Below, piece by piece: positions 1 through 6,098 of a DNA stretch of 6,313 nucleotides; position 1 is the first letter of the stretch, and the number at the start of each line of letters is the position of its first letter. Origin of the DNA: Pseudomonadota bacterium. GTDB lineage: Bacteria > Myxococcota > UBA9042 > PHBI01. A program made the translations under genes and the position numbers. The stretch spans positions 1-6,313 of the forward strand of contig SYAK01000070.1 of NCBI GenBank assembly GCA_005788935.1, in the 5' to 3' direction. The notes beneath the pieces were generated by a model that was given only the letters and a program-made list of their open reading frames with translations, was not told the DNA's origin and did no database searches.

Positions 1-209
1 CTCCCGCCCCGCCCGACCCGCTGCCCGAGCACCACACCCACCCCGCCAGGCGCGACGACAACCCCGGACGCAAGTGGGAGGCCTTCCGCAACCGCCTCCC
101 GCCCGCCCGCGCCCTCCTCGCCGAGGACGTCGCGGCCCGCGCCCGCGAGGACGGCCTCCTCGAGCCCGAGCTCCTGCCAGAGCTCCTGACCCGCGTCGCC
201 TCGGCCTGA
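1..209 (+). CDS. C-terminal end of an unrecognised protein (partial, 5' end outside window)
   Basis: The reading frame beginning at base 3 is open to a TGA at 207-209 and gives the last 68 residues of a protein. Almost every codon ends in G or C (GGA and CCA are the exceptions), which is strong coding evidence in this genome. The tail starts with a proline- and histidine-rich stretch (PAPPDPLPEHHTHPARR). It continues with a basic, aromatic stretch (GRKWEAFRNRLP) and ends in a Leu/Glu/Ala-rich part that should be helical (ARALLAEDVAARARED, then LLEPELLPELLTRV). I do not recognise the family and propose no function. The gene converges on the nuclease gene at 351-1262, with a repeat-bearing gap between the two stop codons. 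Confidence 0.7.
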   Translation, partial: PAPPDPLPEHHTHPARRDDNPGRKWEAFRNRLPPARALLAEDVAARAREDGLLEPELLPELLTRVASA

Positions 210-237
210 GCCCACCCGTTCGTCTCACGCCCTTTAG

Positions 238-263
238 GGGTCGTGTCCAAAAATATGAACTTG
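238..263 (+). repeat. 26-bp intergenic repeat, copy 1
   Basis: The copy begins GGGTCGTGTCC, has an A/T-rich middle and ends ATGAACTTG. It matches copies 3 and 4, near 5200, at 23 of 26 positions each. It lies in the gap between two converging stop codons and stands out from its GC-rich surroundings. It has no internal dyad, so it is not a hairpin terminator by itself. The middle and end are A/T-rich enough that chance recurrence here is very unlikely. Confidence 0.8.
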
Positions 264-289
264 GTCTCCGCAACGTCGCCCTCTCGCGC

Positions 290-315
290 GGGTCGTGCCC
301 GGAGACATGAACATG
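290..315 (+). repeat. 26-bp intergenic repeat, copy 2 (divergent)
   Basis: This copy starts 52 bp after copy 1, in the same orientation. It begins GGGTCGTGCCC and ends ATGAACATG. It matches copy 1 at 20 of 26 positions, and most of the differences are transitions that raise its GC content. The 26 bp between copies 1 and 2 are unrelated sequence ending in TCGCGC. A similar TCGCGG precedes copy 4. Confidence 0.6.
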
Positions 316-350
316 CCGGCGCGATGTCCCGAGGAGGTGATGACTCGCGC

Positions 351-1262
351 TCAGTCAGCGCTGTCGGCTGGGGCTCCGGCGAGCGCGTCCTCGAGGTCGG
401 CGAGGGTCCGACCGTCCGCTGTCTTCCAGCCAGTGCGCCCGCCCCATACGCCACCGAGGGTGACGGAGGCCGCCGCGCTCGACGAGGGGAAGAGCACGTC
501 ACGTGCGAACTCCAGGCCCGAGGCCGTGACGCGCAGCGAACCATCCGCGAGCAGCTCCTCGCGCCTGGCCCGCCAGCCCTTCTGGAGGGAGTCGCGGACG
601 GTGGTATCGCCCCGCGAGCCGGCGCGGACCACAAACCCCTCATCCGTCTGATGACCGCGCGCGTCGGTCTGGCGCCCGGGCACGACCAGCCGCAGCTCGA
701 CGTGCGCGAGCGGACCACTCGGCCCCTCCGCGCTCTCGGCGGCCCGCCGGGCGAGCGGCTGAAATGCGGTGAAGCCGAGCGCCGCGAGGAGCAGCCGCGC
801 CTCGCTCAGGAACTCCTCCATCGCGTCGCGGTCGGGCCGAGGCAAGGACGGTCGCGGTGGCGTGTTGCCGTTGAAGAGGGTCGAGCGGTCGACGTCACGG
901 GCCAGCTCGACAAGTCTCGACTCGAGGTACTTGACGTGGGCCTTGGTGAGGTTCGCGTCCTTGCTCGTGAACAGGACGACCTGATCCCAGAAGTCCCTGC
1001 GCACGTCGGCCATGTGCTGACGGAGGCGAACGAGGACGTGCTCGGCCTCCCCGACGTACAGGAGCGGTCTCGCGCCCTCGGGGTCGTCGCCGACGAGCAG
1101 ATACACGCCAGGGCGCTGCGCCTCCTCCCAATCCGCGAGCTCGGCGAGCCGGACGCGCGGACACACGATGGCCTGTCCGGTCCAGTTGACGATCTCCGCG
1201 TGGCGAATCCCCGCCGCGGAGCCATCGGCCAGATAGATGCGAATACTGCGTCCGTGCGACAT
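351..1262 (-). CDS. GIY-YIG nuclease family protein with C-terminal DUF4357-like segment
   Basis: The product has 303 residues. I recognise the GIY-YIG endonuclease fold. GVY at residues 52-54 and YVG at 69-71 form the signature. Arg79 or Arg81 in the following helix (VLVRLRQH) and Glu114 in YLESRL supply the usual catalytic Arg and metal-binding Glu, and NGNTP follows at 131-135. The N-terminus (SIRIYLADG, then AEIVNWTGQAIVCPR) and the stretch FTSKDANLTKAHVKYLESRL are typical of a subfamily often annotated only as 'GIY-YIG nuclease family protein'. Residues about 240-293 (ASGLEFARDVLFPSSSAAAS, then TGWKTADGRTLADLE) resemble DUF4357. The frame stays open upstream to 1601, but residues before ATG 1262 overlap a palindrome and a pseudogene and look non-coding. 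The family's usual N-terminus begins here, although no clear Shine-Dalgarno is visible. The catalytic residues appear intact. The substrate is unknown; DNA cleavage is inferred from the fold only. Confidence 0.88.
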   Translation of the reverse strand: MSHGRSIRIYLADGSAAGIRHAEIVNWTGQAIVCPRVRLAELADWEEAQRPGVYLLVGDDPEGARPLLYVGEAEHVLVRLRQHMADVRRDFWDQVVLFTSKDANLTKAHVKYLESRLVELARDVDRSTLFNGNTPPRPSLPRPDRDAMEEFLSEARLLLAALGFTAFQPLARRAAESAEGPSGPLAHVELRLVVPGRQTDARGHQTDEGFVVRAGSRGDTTVRDSLQKGWRARREELLADGSLRVTASGLEFARDVLFPSSSAAASVTLGGVWGGRTGWKTADGRTLADLEDALAGAPADSAD

Positions 1263-1272
1263 GTTGCGTGGG

Positions 1273-1477
1273 CTACCATGGACGTCGGTTGGCGGTCCAC
1301 TGCAAGCGCCCCCGCACGAGGGCCTCGAGGTGGGCGCCAGTCGGCTCGCCTCCGCCGAGATGTAGCACGAGGCCGGTGTCGACCCAGTGGAGCTTGGGCG
1401 TGCGGATGGGGCGCTTCGTTCGGTAGACGGCGTAGGGCTCGAGGCGGAAGGCAAAGCGAGCTCGGTGAGCTTGAGGC
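1273..1477 (-). pseudogene. Remnant of an AAA/DUF4143-family ATP-binding protein
   Basis: Read leftwards from about 1446, this strand encodes RLEPYAVYRTKRPIRTPK followed by LHWVDTGLVLHLGGGEPTGA and HLEALVRGRL, then a stop (CTA on the plus strand, 1273-1275). This is the conserved start of the DUF4143 domain: an R-L-x-P-Y-A motif, T-K-R, T-P-K-L and D-T-G-L. The domain forms the C-terminal part of a large family of prokaryotic ATP-binding proteins. Everything that should precede it is missing, including the Walker A P-loop and AAA ATPase core. So is the rest of DUF4143 after it. The fragment abuts the 53-bp palindrome on one side and ends 10 bp before the start of the nuclease gene. It is best read as a deletion relic and is not expected to be functional. 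A short frame from ATG 1518 runs through the palindrome into it, but it is probably not a gene. Confidence 0.65.
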
Positions 1478-1530
1478 TGACAATCCGCCATGCCACGGCG
1501 GATAATCCACCATGACATGGTGGATTGTCA
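1478..1530. repeat. 53-bp nested double palindrome (operator- or element-like)
   Basis: Two palindromes sit side by side. The right one is AATCCACCATG, one base, CATGGTGGATT (1504-1526), a perfect 11-bp dyad. The left one is AATCCGCCATG, one base, then CACGGCGGATA (1482-1504), with 9 of 11 positions paired. The outer bases extend the symmetry: TGACAATCC at the left end and GGATTGTCA at the right end are complementary. The two 26-bp halves around base 1504 are therefore inverted copies of each other, matching at 22 of 26 positions. The structure lies between the ATPase remnant and the divergent promoter region. It could be tandem operators for a dimeric regulator, the relic of a small mobile element, or an RNA hairpin source. 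The sequence does not decide between these. Confidence 0.8.
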
Positions 1531-1568
1531 CCACCCCCGCGCCGACAGAATGCCTGCAACCAATATTT

Positions 1569-1596
1569 TGCATATCTTCGTGAACGGTTTACGCAA
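1569..1596 (-). promoter_or_regulatory. Possible minus-strand promoter for the nuclease side
   Basis: On the minus strand, TTGCGT (1591-1596) is followed after 16 bases by TATGCA (1569-1574). This lies in the most A/T-rich stretch of the intergenic region (CAATATTTTGCATATC on the plus strand). Transcription would pass through the double palindrome and the ATPase remnant before reaching the nuclease gene. The match to a sigma-70 consensus is weak. Confidence 0.25.
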
Positions 1597-1637
1597 GCCA
1601 ACCCGACCCCGAATCACCGCGAACGACGCTGGGCAGG

Positions 1638-1666
1638 TTGACGATTCTCGGCATGTGTGTCATATG
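1638..1666 (+). promoter_or_regulatory. Possible sigma-70-like promoter of the WD40 gene
   Basis: TTGACG (1638-1643) is followed after exactly 17 bases by CATATG (1661-1666). Transcription would start near 1673, about 38 bases before the chosen start codon. If real, this promoter would place the alternative GTG start at 1657 outside the transcript, which supports the start at 1711. The -10 match is only partial. Confidence 0.4.
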
Positions 1667-1697
1667 TCATCGAAGTACGGTCGAGGCCGCCGTCGGC

Positions 1698-1704
1698 AAA
1701 GGAG
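1698..1704 (+). promoter_or_regulatory. Shine-Dalgarno site that fixes the WD40 gene start
   Basis: AAAGGAG ends six bases before ATG 1711. The in-frame GTG at 1657 has no comparable site, so the start at 1711 is preferred. Confidence 0.75.
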
Positions 1705-1710
1705 TCTCGC

Positions 1711-4700
1711 ATGCGCTACCGGAAGGACACCATCGCCCGCGCCCACGCGGTCGTCGCGGAGGCCGCGCGCGGCTGGGACCGGCTCGTGCCCGAGGACGGG
1801 CCGCTGTCGCGGTACGTGCTGAGGCACGGGGTCGCCCACCAGCTGAAGGTCGGGCGCCCGCTGGACGCGGAGGCCAACCTGACCCGCTTCGACTGGGCGC
1901 AGGCGCGGCTCCGGGCGCTGCCGACGCAGACGCTCTCCGCGATGGCGCTCGACTACGAGGCGGCGGCGGCCTCGCGCGCGGCGACCTCCCCCGCCCTCCG
2001 GAGCTGGCGCGACTTCGTGCGCGCGAAGGTCCATCTGTGGCGGCGCGGCGCTCCGGCGTGGCCAGCCGAGCGGATCCTGCTGCAGACCGCCTGTGAGGAG
2101 CCACCGGGGTCGCGCGTGCGCCTCGCCGCCGAGGGCTGGCTCGACGAGGGCCACTGCAACTGGACCTGGCTCCGACGCGTCGAGCTGCCAGAGGTCGCGC
2201 CCGGCCGCACAGGGGCCGCCAACGAACCCTCAGCGGCCTCACCGGAGCCGACGGCCGGGGCCGAGCGCGTCTTCGACGGCCACTCCGCGGCGGTGACTGT
2301 GGCGCTCGCCCTCGACCCGCGCCGGCTGCTGTCGTGCTCCGAGGACCAGACCGTCCGGATCTGGGACCTCGCCTCGGGCGAGTGCCTGCGCACCATCGGG
2401 CCGCTCCCGGAGGTGATGGACCGCGCGCAGCTGCTGGCAGGCGGGCGCGTGCGGGTGTTCCAGCACGACAGCCTGGCCGAGGCGCACGGGCACTACCTCG
2501 CGATGGATGACGACGCGGTCCTCACGATCGACGACCACGTCCATGACAGCACGATGTTCCACCTCGAGGCGCCGCTCTCGGACGGGCAGGTCCTGATGAC
2601 CGATGTCCTCGGCCCGGAGCCGGACCGGCTCAAGCTGGTGGCGCTCGACGGGTCCGTTCGGTCCCTCGCGTCCGCTTCGGCGCCCGGGTGGTTCGGAAGG
2701 GTCGTCTCGAAGGTGACGGGGCGCACTGCCAAGGCCGACGCCAGCAAGCGAGCCACCTGGCTCGGCGAGCTTCGCCCCGGGCTGGTCCTGAGCGGACACC
2801 AGGACGGGATGGTCCGCGTCTGGGACCTCGCGCGCGGCGAATCTTCGGCGACCTTCAAGGTCCATGGCGGCGTCGTCAAAAGAGCTCAGGTGCTCTCGGA
2901 CGGCTCGCTGCTCTCGTGGGGAGAAGACGGCGCGATCCAGCGCACCTCCCTGCCGGACGGGGCGGTCCTCGCGCGGCTGTCGCTCGGGCGCGCCGAGGTG
3001 CTCGGCGTGGCGCCTCTGCGGGGCGAGCGCTGGTTGGCGTGGTCGGCGCGCGGCGCGAGGGTGTGGGCCGCCACCGGCGAGGATCCCGGCGCGGAGGTAC
3101 GGGGCTGGCCGAAGGAGGCCGGGGATGACCTCGACGTGGCAGACCTCGGGGACGCGGGCGTGCTCGTGCGTGGGGTGATCGGCGGACCCGTGCGGGTCGA
3201 CCTCACGGCCTCGGGGGGACCTGCCTGTGCAGCGCTCGGGCCGCGCGGGAGAGACGCCGGGGCCGCGGTCGTCGGGGAGACGGCCTTCGTCGCGTGGTCG
3301 AAGGATAGCGGCGTCGCCCTTCATCAGCGGACCGGGGCGCCCCCGAGGCCGCTCTCAGGCTGGCCCGCCGGTGGGCCCCGCGTGAGCCTCCCAGCTGGCG
3401 GGACCGCCTTCGGCCCGGACCACGGCGTGCTCTGGCACGGGGCCACGCTGTACGTCGTCAGCCTCGCGGAGGCGGCCGTCACCGCGACGCTCTCGGGACA
3501 CGTCGGAAAGGTCAAAGGCGCACTCGTGACGCCGGCCGGACAGCTCGTGTCGTGGGCCGAGGACGGGTCGCTGCGGCGCTGGGGCACGGCGGCCCGCTTC
3601 GTGGCGTCGCTCGCTCCGGCGGCTGGCGCAGAGACCGAAGTCCCCGGATTCACGGCGCAGCTCTTCGACAGATGGCCAGCTCGCGCGGCCGAGTGGTCCC
3701 ACGCCGCGGGCAACGGGAAGCTCGGGCGAGGCGGATGGTTCGCCGACAAGGCGCCGGCCTCTTTCCTGCGGCGCGGCGGCATGTCCCACCGCCACGAGAC
3801 CTCCGAGGATGGACGCGCGCGCTTGCCGGGCGGAGGCCTCGTCACATGGTCCGCGTCGGAGCTCATCCACTGGAGAGCGGACGACGGCGCGATGGCGCGG
3901 CGGGTCCCGCTGTCGGGCAAGGTGACGGGCTTGTCGCCCGATCGCCGGTCGCTGCTCGTCATCGGAGACCGGGTCCGCGTGCTCGACGTCGCCACCGGGC
4001 GCGAGCTGGGCGCCTGGGACACGCTCGACCGCGGGACGCGAGGCGTCTGGCGCGATGACGCGAGCTGCTTCATCGTCGGCCGTGGCGAGGTGCGGCTCCT
4101 GCGCGTCGGGGACGCGGCGCCTGTCGCCTCCGTGAGGCTGCCGGACGGCTTCGTGGCGCAACATCACGAGGGGGGTGTTGTCCTCCCGTGCGGCACGATT
4201 TGCGTGTTGAGCGTTTTGGAGGGTCCTCCCGGCTTTTGGAGCGGTGAGCCCGGGGCCCCGCTGCGGCAGCCAGCGCCGAGCCGCCGCAAGGACGCGTGGC
4301 GTCAGCTCCTCGGCCCGCTCGGAGCGGGGCGGGTGGCGCTCCGCAGCGACGCGGACCGGTCGATCGAGGTCTTCGATCTCGCCCGTGACCCGTCAAAGCC
4401 GGACCGGCTCAAGCGGGTCTGCAAGCTGGAGGGGCACCCGGACGCGGCCGACGCGGACGGCCTCTTTGGCGAGAACGAGGTCCGCGGCGTGCTCGCGCTG
4501 ACGACGGGCGCCTGGGTCAGCTGGGCCAAGGACGCGGGCGTGCGCGTCTGGGCCCCCGACGCGGGGCGGCTCCTGCACGTCCTTGGAGGCCACGAGGGCG
4601 AGGTCGGCGGCGTGATGGAGGTGGCACCTGGCCGCGTCGTCACCTGGTGCGACAGGCCGCGCGGGCACTTCGTCACCTCGAAGGTCGTGGACGGGGCGCT

Positions 4701-5190
4701 GCGCCTGTGGGACACGGCTTCGGGGCAGCTGCTCGCGACGATGCCGCGGCATCGCGGTTTCGTGTCCGGGTGCGTCCGGCTCGAGGGAGGGCGCGTGCTG
4801 TCGTGGTCCCACGCGGGCGACCTCGCGCTGTGGCGGGGCTCGGACGGCCGCCTCATCGCCTGGCGCGGCTTCGGCCCCCGCGCTGGTCTCAAGCGCCCGA
4901 CGATGGCGGCGCTCCTGCGGCGTCTGGCGGTCCGGAGCTGGTCTGTCGGCGCGACCTCGGCCATCCCCTACCACGGCTGGGTCGAGCTCTCAGGCGACGT
5001 GACCCGCCGGTGGGCCAGATGGGCCTGCGACGGCCGCCCCGAGGTCCTCGCCCTGCTGCCGAGCGGCGCGGTCGCGACGAGCCAAGGCGTCCTGCAGCTG
5101 TGGCACGGCGACGCCCCCGTGCCCCTCACCTGCCTCGGCTCCCTGCGAGAGCCTGCCCGCCCTCGCCTCGCCCCGCTCATCGCGCCCTGA
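1711..5190 (+). CDS. WD40-repeat protein with N-terminal STAND-linker-like helical region, no NTPase
   Basis: The product has 1159 residues. Residues 1-165 look helical: SRYVLRHGVAHQL (about 32-44), LTRFDWAQARLRAL (57-70), SWRDFVRAKVHLWRR (98-112) and WLRRVELPE (153-161). These resemble the helical segment that follows the NTPase and winged helix in bacterial NACHT/NB-ARC-WD40 proteins. A Pro/Ala-rich linker leads to the first clear blade, with FDGHSAAVTVAL and SCSEDQTVRIWDL (about 187-220). Further blade strands include DGMVRVWDL (365-373), LLSWGEDG (400-407), LVSWAEDGSLRRW (612-624), WVSWAKDAGVRVW (935-947), DGALRLWD (994-1001) and VLSWSHAGDLALW (1029-1041). About 12-14 blades fit two propellers. 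No signal peptide, membrane segment or P-loop is visible, so a cytoplasmic scaffold or sensor role is inferred. The frame is closed by TGA at 1639-1641, so no NTPase lies in frame upstream. The start is set by AAAGGAG at 1698-1704. The C-terminal segment with WHGDAPVPL resembles the tail of related WD40 proteins. The ligand is unknown. Confidence 0.9.
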   Translation: MRYRKDTIARAHAVVAEAARGWDRLVPEDGPLSRYVLRHGVAHQLKVGRPLDAEANLTRFDWAQARLRALPTQTLSAMALDYEAAAASRAATSPALRSWRDFVRAKVHLWRRGAPAWPAERILLQTACEEPPGSRVRLAAEGWLDEGHCNWTWLRRVELPEVAPGRTGAANEPSAASPEPTAGAERVFDGHSAAVTVALALDPRRLLSCSEDQTVRIWDLASGECLRTIGPLPEVMDRAQLLAGGRVRVFQHDSLAEAHGHYLAMDDDAVLTIDDHVHDSTMFHLEAPLSDGQVLMTDVLGPEPDRLKLVALDGSVRSLASASAPGWFGRVVSKVTGRTAKADASKRATWLGELRPGLVLSGHQDGMVRVWDLARGESSATFKVHGGVVKRAQVLSDGSLLSWGEDGAIQRTSLPDGAVLARLSLGRAEVLGVAPLRGERWLAWSARGARVWAATGEDPGAEVRGWPKEAGDDLDVADLGDAGVLVRGVIGGPVRVDLTASGGPACAALGPRGRDAGAAVVGETAFVAWSKDSGVALHQRTGAPPRPLSGWPAGGPRVSLPAGGTAFGPDHGVLWHGATLYVVSLAEAAVTATLSGHVGKVKGALVTPAGQLVSWAEDGSLRRWGTAARFVASLAPAAGAETEVPGFTAQLFDRWPARAAEWSHAAGNGKLGRGGWFADKAPASFLRRGGMSHRHETSEDGRARLPGGGLVTWSASELIHWRADDGAMARRVPLSGKVTGLSPDRRSLLVIGDRVRVLDVATGRELGAWDTLDRGTRGVWRDDASCFIVGRGEVRLLRVGDAAPVASVRLPDGFVAQHHEGGVVLPCGTICVLSVLEGPPGFWSGEPGAPLRQPAPSRRKDAWRQLLGPLGAGRVALRSDADRSIEVFDLARDPSKPDRLKRVCKLEGHPDAADADGLFGENEVRGVLALTTGAWVSWAKDAGVRVWAPDAGRLLHVLGGHEGEVGGVMEVAPGRVVTWCDRPRGHFVTSKVVDGALRLWDTASGQLLATMPRHRGFVSGCVRLEGGRVLSWSHAGDLALWRGSDGRLIAWRGFGPRAGLKRPTMAALLRRLAVRSWSVGATSAIPYHGWVELSGDVTRRWARWACDGRPEVLALLPSGAVATSQGVLQLWHGDAPVPLTCLGSLREPARPRLAPLIAP

Positions 5191-5198
5191 TCCGTTGG

Positions 5199-5224
5199 GG
5201 CTCGGGTCCGAAAATATGAACTTG
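5199..5224 (+). repeat. 26-bp intergenic repeat, copy 3
   Basis: This copy begins GGCTCGGGTCC, has the middle GAAAATATG and ends AACTTG. It matches copy 1 at 23 of 26 positions. It lies 9 bases after the WD40 stop codon, in the gap between converging genes, in the same orientation as copies 1, 2 and 4. Confidence 0.8.
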
Positions 5225-5245
5225 CTACTTCGCTGGAGTTCGCGG

Positions 5246-5271
5246 GGGTCGTGTCCGAAAGAATGAACTTG
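5246..5271 (+). repeat. 26-bp intergenic repeat, copy 4
   Basis: This copy begins GGGTCGTGTCC, has the middle GAAAGA and ends ATGAACTTG. It matches copy 1 at 23 of 26 positions. It starts 47 bp after copy 3 and ends 5 bases before the stop codon of the cysteine-rich gene on the opposite strand. Confidence 0.8.
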
Positions 5272-5276
5272 CTCGC

Positions 5277-6074
5277 TCAGGGGCAGGTGAAGTTCTCGAC
5301 CGCGCCCTCGCAGGTCACGTCGATCTCCTCGAGGCAGCTCTTCTGGCTGTCTCGCGCCGAGGCGACGCAGTCCCGGTGGTTGCCGCCGCAGTCAGCGTTG
5401 CGGCCGATTTCGCCATAGGAGTCTCGATACATCGCCTGCCCGGGCAGGCAGCTGCGCATCTCGCGCTGGCAGCTCCCGGCGCTGTCCGCGTAGGAGGCGC
5501 GGCACGCGGCCTGAGCGACCTTGACCTTCCGGCTGCAGGCGTCCTTGACCGCCTTCTTGTCGATGGCGCAGACCGCCGCCGTGATCTCGTCGAGCGTCTT
5601 CCCCTTCGCGCGCAGCGTCGTCTGCGTCTTGCAGCTGTCGGCGACCTGCTTCGCGTCGGCGAGGCAGTCCGCCTCGACGGCCTTCGCGGCAGCCTTGCAG
5701 TCGCGGTGCGTGGACTGGGGCGAGGCGATGCATTCGTTAAAATGGTCGCCGCAGGTCATGCCGTAGGGACCCGAGGCCATCCCAACCGACGCCAGGACCT
5801 GCTCACCCTCGAGGCAGCTCGCGCGCTTCTCGCCGCAGTCCGCGCGCGCCTCACCAAGTGGCTCGTCGCAGGCTGCGAGAGCCTCGCGTGCGGTGGCCTT
5901 GCAGAGCCCTGCGGCGGCCTTCAGCTCCTCGGGCGCCGGGCACGCGACCGGCAGCTCGTCCTCGGGCACGAGCGTCACCTCCTCGCCAGCCCGTCCAGGG
6001 GTCGGAGGGGCGAGCGTCAGGACGGCCGCGAGAGCGGGGAGCAGGAGACGCAAGGGGCTGCGGCTGGACGACAT
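5277..6074 (-). CDS. Secreted 20-cysteine protein, predicted disulfide-stapled helical repeats
   Basis: The product has 265 residues. Residues 1-29 look like a Sec signal peptide: SRSPLR, then a hydrophobic core LLLPALAAVLTLA, then PPTPGRA with likely cleavage near Ala29. The mature part has 20 cysteines at 45, 58, 69, 80, 87, 108, 115, 126, 137, 148, 169, 180, 191, 202, 209, 229, 236, 247, 255 and 264. Steps are mostly 11 or 7 residues (three or two helical turns), broken by three steps of 20-21. The Ala/Lys/Glu/Asp-rich segments between cysteines suit amphipathic helices. The halves look duplicated: GDHFNECIAS matches GGNHRDCVAS, and EKRASCLEGE matches QREMRSCLPG. ATG 6074 was chosen because GGAG (plus-strand 6082-6085) lies seven bases upstream and the signal peptide starts there; the frame is open to 6131 without a better start. 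I recognise no family. A periplasmic, cell-surface or extracellular place is inferred. Confidence 0.87.
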   Translation of the reverse strand: MSSSRSPLRLLLPALAAVLTLAPPTPGRAGEEVTLVPEDELPVACPAPEELKAAAGLCKATAREALAACDEPLGEARADCGEKRASCLEGEQVLASVGMASGPYGMTCGDHFNECIASPQSTHRDCKAAAKAVEADCLADAKQVADSCKTQTTLRAKGKTLDEITAAVCAIDKKAVKDACSRKVKVAQAACRASYADSAGSCQREMRSCLPGQAMYRDSYGEIGRNADCGGNHRDCVASARDSQKSCLEEIDVTCEGAVENFTCP

Positions 6075-6081
6075 GGCGAGG

Positions 6082-6085
6082 CTCC
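6082..6085 (-). promoter_or_regulatory. Shine-Dalgarno site of the cysteine-rich gene
   Basis: GGAG on the minus strand lies seven bases before ATG 6074. It supports that start over the upstream in-frame ATG at 6131. Confidence 0.6.
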
Positions 6086-6086
6086 G

Positions 6087-6098
6087 GTCAACGTTGAC
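6087..6098. promoter_or_regulatory. Perfect 12-bp palindrome in the leader of the cysteine-rich gene
   Basis: GTCAACGTTGAC is exactly self-complementary. It lies 13-24 bases upstream of the start codon, directly before the Shine-Dalgarno. It could be an operator that controls transcription or ribosome access. The evidence is the symmetry and position only. Confidence 0.35.

Noticed and set aside
238..315. CRISPR-like array formed by copies 1 and 2 of the repeat
   Set aside because: Only two diverged copies occur with one spacer, the other pair lies 5 kb away, and no cas gene is present.
318..345. A third, degenerate copy of the 26-bp repeat (ATGTCCCGAGG, then GTGATGACTCG)
   Set aside because: It aligns only with several gaps and substitutions and may be chance similarity in GC-rich sequence.
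243..1505. Long plus-strand open frame (420 codons) opposite the nuclease gene
   Set aside because: The opposite strand encodes a recognisable GIY-YIG protein. The plus-strand product is Arg/Gly-rich without recognisable motifs, as expected for an antisense shadow in very GC-rich DNA.
1263..1601. N-terminal extension of the nuclease frame to 1601
   Set aside because: The extra 113 residues translate the palindrome and the ATPase remnant in another frame, are low-complexity, and precede a start that fits the family's N-terminus.
2239..3324. Minus-strand open frame inside the WD40 gene (361 codons), and similar frames at 3324-4167 and 4302-4974
   Set aside because: They are rich in Arg, Pro and Gly, have no recognisable domain, and lie opposite a clear WD40 coding frame.
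5191..5276. Rho-independent terminator between the WD40 and cysteine-rich genes
   Set aside because: I found no stable hairpin followed by a T-run on either strand; the gap is mostly filled by the repeats.
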